In this document: positions 7,701-10,602 of the stretch, piece by piece
How the letters are laid out: every line of letters begins with the position of its first letter
Numbering within the stretch: the stretch's first letter is position 1
Assembly (NCBI GenBank): GCA_903854455.1
Contig: CAINWJ010000148.1
Span: 1-10,602 of the forward strand
Source: Candidatus Peribacteria bacterium
GTDB taxonomy: Bacteria; Patescibacteriota; Gracilibacteria; Peribacterales; Peribacteraceae
Length of the DNA: 10,602 nucleotides
Direction of reading: 5' to 3'
The notes under the pieces: model-generated
Databases searched by the model: none
Seen by the model: only the letters and a program-made list of their open reading frames with translations
Told to the model about the DNA's origin: nothing
Translations under genes and position numbers: made by a program

Positions 7701-9173
7701 ACATTGTGGGTGGATACCAATGCCGACGGAATTGTCGACACAATCTTGCAGAAAGGGGTTTCGGTCCAAAACAGCCAAGTGATCTTCGATAAGATCGGCG
7801 GTGACGGATACGTTGTTCCAACAAGTACGGCAATAACATTTGAGGTTCATGCGGATGTCGCTTCCAGCTTGAGTGGCAATCCCGCAATGCTCAGCCTGAA
7901 GTTCGCGACCAGCGGGTCAGGGTATGTTACTGCGGAGAATCTGTCGGATGGTGCCCCTCTGGTTGGCATCAAGACGGACGGCACGTGCACCATGACCTCC
8001 TGCCAAATTTCGGTAACGGACGTTCCGTCGACCGTCTTTACGCTCAAGAGCAGTGGTGATCTCTTCGTCACGAAGTCCACGACGCCGGTCCGTTCCCGTC
8101 AGCTTCTCGGAGGCACGCTCGGCGATGATGTTCTTCGTCTAAAGTTCCATGCCGAGTATGAAGACATTGATGTGGCTGTCCTCGTTCTATCAGCAACGGA
8201 TACCAATGCATCCAGAATCGCGAACAACGTTGATCGCCTGGAACTTTACGAATTCGGAGCAACAATCCCGTTTGCCGTTGCAACGATCGGTGGATGTGGA
8301 TCGAGTTCCATTCCTCCTCACTCGTTCTGTGCGCCCATGACTGCTCAGGAGTTCATCGTTCCGCAGGGAAGGGATGTGGAGATAGTCGTGCGTCCAAGAA
8401 TGCGGACTGATTCCGACGGTGCGGTTTCTGGTGACATTGTGAAGTTCTTCGTCGATGCAAGCGCCGGTGTGCATGCCCGTGGTCAAGTATCATCCAATGT
8501 TCTTTCTTCAAACGATGGTGATGCCATTTCCGATGGTGAAATATTCATTGGTACGGATGTTCCTTTTCCCAGTCTGCAGATCAATGGAACGAAAAACATC
8601 GTCGTTCTTTCCAAAATTACCTCAATCACGAACGCGAGTCCGGATGCGAATGGTACCGCTATTCCGACCGGAGCCGCTCGTAATATTGGTCAATTCAAAT
8701 TTTCCGCTGCCGTTGCCAATAATGGTAAATACGGTTTGAACAAGGTGTCCATCAACAGTTTGATCTTCAATGTGAATGCAACAAATGTTGATCTCGATGG
8801 TGGGAAGTTCAATCTCTTTAACAAAATGGATCCCACCATGACCGCCCCTTGTTCGGTGCAACAATCATCCGGTTCCTCTGCGCTCCTCGTCACGTGCGCC
8901 GGCCTGATCGCCTCTCTGATGCAGACGCAAATTGATCAGGGAACGAACGCCACATTCGTCCTTCAGGCAGACATTCAGAATGCGAAAGTAAATAATGGAA
9001 ATACTTCGACGCTTCAGGTATCGCTTCAGAACTTCAGCGATATGAATGCTTCCTCATTCAGTCCGACCGGCAGTCACATCGATTGGCAGGACAACGATGC
9101 CGGTTCCTCGACGCCGTTCCTGTGGCTTGACTATCCCGAAATCTCTATAAGCGGAACGTCGTACGCTGGTTAG
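4740..9173 (+). CDS. Giant secreted modular surface protein (Ig-like, DUF11, dockerin/EF-hand, DUF4215)
   Basis: A 1477-residue exported protein, probably part of the cell surface or an extracellular assembly. The signal peptide is residues 1-26, with likely cleavage VMA|AS. Modules in order: an NBR1-type Ig-like domain (about 39-139); a beta domain with ATFANYTSYSKGINGVV (185-201) and SDRIWLMWPDNVIQKQWLQV (251-270), of a type common in planctomycete surface proteins, ending in an EF-hand-like DFNRDGKVDAADMT; a DUF11 domain (367-494); two dockerin-like units (501-562, 566-628); DUF4215 (631-659); EF-hand-like repeats (700-881) including the HSAD pair; a second DUF4215 (895-923); and a long beta-rich C-terminal part (930-1477) ending FLWLDYPEISISGTSYAG. 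There is no LPXTG motif, no C-terminal TM helix and no enzyme motif that I can recognise. It has its own promoter and terminator, so it is probably monocistronic. ATG 4740 is chosen because it gives a complete signal peptide; no ribosome binding site is seen. Confidence 0.9.
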   Translation: MVQSCKRFVAAISGAAILFSTLPVMAASPILPLQALNASCSIVSAPSVVKPGASFAVRVKVVNTGNATWSKNNYFLSYLRSSSYGTIALRDNVKFNQSTTFDFTTIAPSTGSAFTFTSQMMDSRGTKFGKVCTAQITVQSPEVKVLTRSVFYNNSSFDRNTVFIDEIRDPNAIATDKQPLFNGQTATFANYTSYSKGINGVVIDVANLASSTLSITSDFTFRVGNDNFPSSWKFPSPPTMMVRHGAGVSGSDRIWLMWPDNVIQKQWLQVTLKANAHTGLKTDDVFYFGNAVAEIGNSTLNAFVDGTDFAGSRDNQTKNSQITNKFDFNRDGKVDAADMTIASTNATNFLTALKLITPSATPPRPPSADVALVKQGPTSVMTGTGYSYRIDVKNAGPDMAQNVQVMDAIPAGLQYTGSSLGSACALSGSSTVVCSIGSMTLNAQQTILLNVTVPKTMACGSGADLKNIATVSGTTADANLTNNSNSSAPVVTKVACPARPLGDVTGDGTVSSLDTAKAQRHVLGLETLPASALPYADVDMNGKITIADAYLIAGRVMGLITLPAVYGDVTGNGGLSNMDTSQISRFALGLEQPTSQQGYLADVNVDGKIDQNDVDLISKAVVGFIELPVLCGNANVDIAWGEQCDDGNTVNGDSCSATCQLEPAARAAMLLGCSQNSCDLKKVVPVMHEVVGSLFQSSATYDVTGDGKVTQADLAIYVGVVDASNIKWEYKAFTILDKGDFDLTQADADAVFPLIVKALYTVNATYDVTEQSDTINQFDIALYISVADMFGIKLNAPIESHYHSADYDKNWIINGTEMNRVLSYWRAGAYYVNAGGSDGYAAGVGSHAGTPHSADTNGDWVIDTAEKDWVETLWLSAGYRWDASLQKFMPQSPVCGNKFVEEVAGEQCDDGGKTGGDGCSATCQIEVVTTPAKLDIAVKSTVSTNFAVANQKNITLLRFESRASNHDVLLNKLIFSPMQSGVNGANYTLWVDTNADGIVDTILQKGVSVQNSQVIFDKIGGDGYVVPTSTAITFEVHADVASSLSGNPAMLSLKFATSGSGYVTAENLSDGAPLVGIKTDGTCTMTSCQISVTDVPSTVFTLKSSGDLFVTKSTTPVRSRQLLGGTLGDDVLRLKFHAEYEDIDVAVLVLSATDTNASRIANNVDRLELYEFGATIPFAVATIGGCGSSSIPPHSFCAPMTAQEFIVPQGRDVEIVVRPRMRTDSDGAVSGDIVKFFVDASAGVHARGQVSSNVLSSNDGDAISDGEIFIGTDVPFPSLQINGTKNIVVLSKITSITNASPDANGTAIPTGAARNIGQFKFSAAVANNGKYGLNKVSINSLIFNVNATNVDLDGGKFNLFNKMDPTMTAPCSVQQSSGSSALLVTCAGLIASLMQTQIDQGTNATFVLQADIQNAKVNNGNTSTLQVSLQNFSDMNASSFSPTGSHIDWQDNDAGSSTPFLWLDYPEISISGTSYAG
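6240..6623 (+). repeat. Pair of dockerin-like calcium-binding units
   Basis: Residues 501-562 and 566-628 of the secreted protein are duplicated. Each starts GDVTG(D/N)G, has a second loop (DVDMNGKITIAD or DVNVDGKIDQND) and ends with GLITLP or GFIELP. Asp/Asn spacing fits calcium-binding EF-hand loops of type I dockerins. The first loop of the second copy (DVTGNGGLSNMD) is less canonical. Confidence 0.8.
6630..6716 (+). repeat. DUF4215 unit, copy 1 of the secreted protein
   Basis: Residues 631-659 start CGNANVDIAWGEQCDDGN and keep four cysteines. GDSC replaces the usual GDGC. It is the same module family as in the membrane protein upstream. Confidence 0.85.
6837..7382 (+). repeat. EF-hand-like repeats, including a duplicated HSAD module
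   Basis: Residues 700-881 contain five degenerate calcium-loop segments: YDVTGDGKVTQAD, LDKGDFDLTQAD, YDVTEQSDTINQFD, ADYDKNWIINGTE and ADTNGDWVIDTAE. The last two belong to a duplicated unit (803-881) of the form HSAD...(W)..I...E......W..AG.Y, like repeats in planctomycete surface proteins. Several loops lack acidic ligands and may have lost calcium binding. Confidence 0.65.
7422..7508 (+). repeat. DUF4215 unit, copy 2 of the secreted protein
   Basis: Residues 895-923 run from CGNKFVEEVAGEQCDDGG to GDGCSATC. It separates the EF-hand region from the beta-rich C-terminal part. Confidence 0.85.
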
Positions 9174-9196
9174 ATCATCATTGTGATTATTAGTAA

Positions 9197-9231
9197 CAAA
9201 ACGCCTTCCTGTCAGCCAGGGAGGCGTTTTG
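9197..9231 (+). terminator. Strong intrinsic terminator after the secreted-protein gene
   Basis: CAAAACGCCTTCCT (9197-9210) pairs with AGGGAGGCGTTTTG (9218-9231) over 14 bp, with one G-T wobble and a 7-nt loop. The T-run is inside the distal arm and the matching A-run is in the proximal arm, so it can work in both directions. It lies 23 nt after the stop at 9171-9173. Confidence 0.9.
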
Positions 9232-9245
9232 CGGTTACAGAAATC

Positions 9246-9292
9246 TTGACTCTGAACGATCGCTGTAATACAATTGTCATACACTTACAATT
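9246..9292 (+). promoter_or_regulatory. Promoter and candidate operator of the toxin-antitoxin operon
   Basis: TTGACT (9246-9251), a 17-nt spacer and TACAAT (9269-9274) form a good sigma-70-type promoter, with transcription expected near 9281. The palindrome ACAATTGT (9270-9277) overlaps the -10 box, and TACAATT occurs at 9269-9275 and again at 9286-9292, 17 nt later. These are plausible binding sites for the ribbon-helix-helix antitoxin, as expected for autoregulated type II systems. The second TACAAT could also act as a -10 box for a leaderless transcript starting at the ATG at 9299. Confidence 0.6.
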
Positions 9293-9298
9293 CGTTCC

Positions 9299-9544
9299 AT
9301 GCGCTCCGTTCTCAGCATCTCCATCCCACCGAAGAAATTGGCCGCGCTGAAGAAACGTGCGAAGAGCCAGGGCATGACGATCAGTGCCTACATCCTTCGT
9401 TTTGTCGATGAGGAGGAGCACATGATTTCCGAGCAGGAATTGCTTGAGGATATTCGGCAGAGCGAGAGAGATTTTGCGGCGGGGAGGTACACCGTTATCG
9501 GTCCGAATGATCGGATTGAAGACATTCTTCCGTCGAAATCATGA
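9299..9544 (+). CDS. Ribbon-helix-helix antitoxin of a type II toxin-antitoxin pair
   Basis: An 81-residue protein. Residues 1-37 (start RSVLSISIPPKKLAALKKRA, then MTISAYILRFV) fit a ribbon-helix-helix DNA-binding fold: one beta strand followed by two helices. Residues 44-78 form an acidic tail (ELLEDIRQSERDFAAGRY) of the kind that wraps and neutralises RelE/ParE-fold toxins. It would repress its own promoter, with or without the toxin. Its stop overlaps the toxin ATG (ATGA at 9541-9544), so the two are co-translated. No ribosome binding site precedes the ATG, and the leader is short. The exact antitoxin family (CopG, ParD or RelB-like) cannot be settled by eye. Confidence 0.82.
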   Translation: MRSVLSISIPPKKLAALKKRAKSQGMTISAYILRFVDEEEHMISEQELLEDIRQSERDFAAGRYTVIGPNDRIEDILPSKS

Positions 9545-9810
9545 ACGTTCGCTACATCCAACTCTCTCCGACGTTCCTGAAGCGGTGGAATTCGTTATCC
9601 GGGGAGATACAACGCCGATCACAGAAAGCTATCGAACTTTTCCGCGGAAATCCTTTTCATCCCTCTCTGCGACTCCATCGTCTCAGAGGCAAGATGCGGA
9701 TGTACTGGAGCATTTCCATCGATCTCAAGAATAGGATTACCTTTCGATTGGACGGAGAGACAGCGTATTTCTCCTCCATTGGCTCTCATGCCATCTACGA
9801 GAAGCCATGA
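9541..9810 (+). CDS. RelE/ParE-superfamily toxin
   Basis: An 89-residue basic protein of the usual length for this superfamily. It shows the helical start FLKRWNSLSGEIQRRSQKAI (12-31), the turn NPFHPSLRLHRLRG (37-50) and the strands MYWSISIDLKNRITFRL (54-70). It ends with GSHAIYEK, corresponding to the GxHxxxY-type C-terminus of RelE/YoeB/YafQ-like toxins. Members that cut mRNA on the ribosome and members that poison gyrase share this fold. The YWSIS...RITFR pattern and the C-terminal His-Tyr favour an mRNA interferase, but this is inference. It overlaps the antitoxin gene by 4 nt and has no separate promoter. The frame appears intact. Confidence 0.82.
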   Translation: MNVRYIQLSPTFLKRWNSLSGEIQRRSQKAIELFRGNPFHPSLRLHRLRGKMRMYWSISIDLKNRITFRLDGETAYFSSIGSHAIYEKP

Positions 9811-9828
9811 AGAGGTACACCGATTTTC

Positions 9829-9856
9829 TTGCTATCGCACGCAGGGGTACTACAAT
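9829..9856 (+). promoter_or_regulatory. Possible promoter of the downstream hypothetical gene
   Basis: TTGCTA (9829-9834), a 16-nt spacer and TACAAT (9851-9856). Transcription would start about 5 nt before the ATG at 9868. This argues against the in-frame TTG at 9829 as a start, since it would lie in the promoter. Confidence 0.45.
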
Positions 9857-9867
9857 TCCACTTCGAT

Positions 9868-10386
9868 ATGGATCCTTCAGTAAAACAGCGAGAGGTACTT
9901 TTACCCGATTCGGAGGCACAGGTTCTTCTTGCAGCCGAGCTGATGATTTTAGTTGCTGGCGACGAACAGAAAGTAAATCTTGATAAGGCTCTCGAGGTTT
10001 GGGCGGAAGTATTCGCCCGGCTATTCAGGCAACTGATACAGGCCGGTGTCGAGATTGAAAGGGTATTGGAAATTTTTCCCGATTTTGAAAAGGCGGTGCT
10101 GCATGACTTGAAGAAATGCGCAGAAGGTAATAGGAATCAGAGCGTGCGATATTCCATTATTCGAGAATCCACAGCTGATTATCAGCAATGCACGATCATT
10201 CTCACCTTGGATGGTGCCGGGGATCCTGTCAGATTTTCTTTCCCGTCTTTCCGGCAAACAGATGAAGGTACACGATATCCATTGGAGGAATCTCCTCTAA
10301 TTCAGAATATGCTTTTGCAGGGTCAGTGTCTTATTCGGTTATTGATGGAATTGTTGGGAAGCAGACAGCGTTCGATGACCGGGTAA
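9868..10386 (+). CDS. Hypothetical protein, unrecognised family
   Basis: Encodes 172 residues starting MDPSVKQREVLLPDSEAQ. I recognise no family. Residues 15-90 are predicted by eye to be mostly helical (AQVLLAAELMILVAGD, then WAEVFARLFRQLIQAGVEIE). A short beta-rich part follows (VRYSIIRES, CTIILTLDGAGDPVRFSF). A C-terminal helix ends the protein (IQNMLLQGQCLIRLLMELLG). There is no signal peptide, clear TM helix or cysteine motif, so it is probably cytosolic. The ATG at 9868 is preferred over the TTG at 9829 because of a candidate promoter between them. It lies 57 nt after the toxin and may or may not belong to that operon. Coding by length and protein-like composition only. Confidence 0.65.
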   Translation: MDPSVKQREVLLPDSEAQVLLAAELMILVAGDEQKVNLDKALEVWAEVFARLFRQLIQAGVEIERVLEIFPDFEKAVLHDLKKCAEGNRNQSVRYSIIRESTADYQQCTIILTLDGAGDPVRFSFPSFRQTDEGTRYPLEESPLIQNMLLQGQCLIRLLMELLGSRQRSMTG

Positions 10387-10421
10387 CGGTGAAGAGATCG
10401 AAAGAATGCTCAAAATCCCTT

Positions 10422-10602
10422 TTATGTCAGGGTCTCTTTCCCTATACTGCCGCGGCTGCCGGGTGGAAGCTTCAAAAGCGGGAAACCTGGCGGTAGGATT
10501 TTTTCTCCAAATTCAATTCCAGCAATAATATTGCCCCATTGATCAGAACCTCCGATTTGGAGAATACAATCAAATTCTTTATTTAAATGAAAAAAATCAT
10601 AG
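10422..10602 (-). pseudogene. tyrS: Fragment of tyrosyl-tRNA synthetase, truncated or chimeric (continues past the right edge)
   Basis: Read on the minus strand from the right edge, the frame gives YDFFHLNKEF, then LQIGGSDQWGNIIAGIEFGEK. This is the middle of a class I tyrosyl-tRNA synthetase: the YDFxHLN and GGSDQWGNI motifs of the active-site half. The match stops after GEK at about 10500. The expected continuation (the KMSKS-like loop and C-terminal tRNA-binding part) is missing. Instead 25 unrelated residues (ILPPGFPLLKLPPGSRGS...) lead to a TAA at 10422-10424. The 102 matching bases are 29% GC with A/T-ending codons, while the next 120 bases are 52% GC like the rest of the window. This is a decayed or transferred fragment, or an assembly join between two organisms. 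The family identity is very likely; the cause of the break is open. Confidence 0.85.

Noticed and set aside
9829..9867. TTG at 9829 as the start of the hypothetical gene
   Set aside because: It would add 13 residues encoded by the candidate -35/-10 region. The ATG at 9868 follows the promoter and gives a normal N-terminus.
10417..10440. CCCT...AGGG followed by TCTCTTTC as a terminator after the hypothetical gene
   Set aside because: The stem is only 4 bp with an 8-nt loop and an interrupted T-run, which is too weak to call.
10422..10500. Intron or intein interrupting tyrS
   Set aside because: No group I/II intron core, domain V-like hairpin or intein splice motif is visible, and the expected C-terminal exon is not found leftward in the window. 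The composition break fits a join better.
1..10602. CRISPR arrays, tRNA/rRNA genes, insertion sequences
   Set aside because: No regularly spaced direct repeats, no tRNA T-loop/acceptor pattern, no rRNA-like stretch and no transposase motifs or terminal inverted repeats were seen. The repeats present are protein modules.

Overview
The window looks like a chromosomal piece from an uncultivated bacterium of the Candidate Phyla Radiation, most plausibly the Peregrinibacteria/Peribacteria side. This rests on three things. The genes carry DUF4215-type cysteine-rich repeats (CGNG...E.CDDGN...GDGCS..C) in very large surface proteins. An ECF sigma factor sits next to a membrane protein with a DUF5667-like domain. 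Base composition is moderate, near 50% GC by eye. This is a judgement from protein style; no marker gene fixes the taxonomy. No recognisable Shine-Dalgarno sequence precedes any of the six proposed starts.

Layout, all on the + strand except the right edge. (1) 1-261: possible C-terminal end of an unrecognised protein. (2) 239-4525: a near-consensus sigma-70-type promoter and a leader hairpin, then an ECF sigma factor (321-956) overlapping by 4 nt a 1190-residue single-pass membrane protein (953-4525). That protein has a short cytosolic head, one TM helix, a DUF5667-like segment, a Ser-rich stalk, a CARDB-like Ig domain, a tandem of cysteine-rich modules, a propeller-like segment and a C-terminal beta domain. 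(3) 4526-4739: a structured, terminator-like stretch, a second strong promoter and a leader with a GC hairpin. (4) 4740-9173: a 1477-residue secreted mosaic protein built from Ig-like, DUF11, dockerin/EF-hand and DUF4215 modules, closed by a strong intrinsic terminator (9197-9231). (5) 9246-9810: a promoter and a type II toxin-antitoxin pair (ribbon-helix-helix antitoxin, RelE/ParE-fold toxin; 4-nt overlap). (6) 9868-10386: an unrecognised 172-residue protein with its own possible promoter. (7) 10500-10602, minus strand: an AT-rich internal fragment of tyrosyl-tRNA synthetase that stops matching abruptly at about 10500, where GC jumps from 29% to 52%. This is a broken gene or an assembly chimera.

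The most interesting reading is a trans-envelope signalling cassette. The sigma factor would be held by the cytosolic head of the membrane protein, whose roughly 1100-residue ectodomain would sample the cell surface. The next gene encodes a secreted protein that shares the DUF4215 module with that ectodomain and could be a regulon member, a ligand or both. The design resembles clostridial SigI/RsgI, where an anti-sigma protein carries an extracellular sensing domain, but the ectodomain here is of a different type. Functional coupling is inferred from gene order, translational overlap and domain content only.
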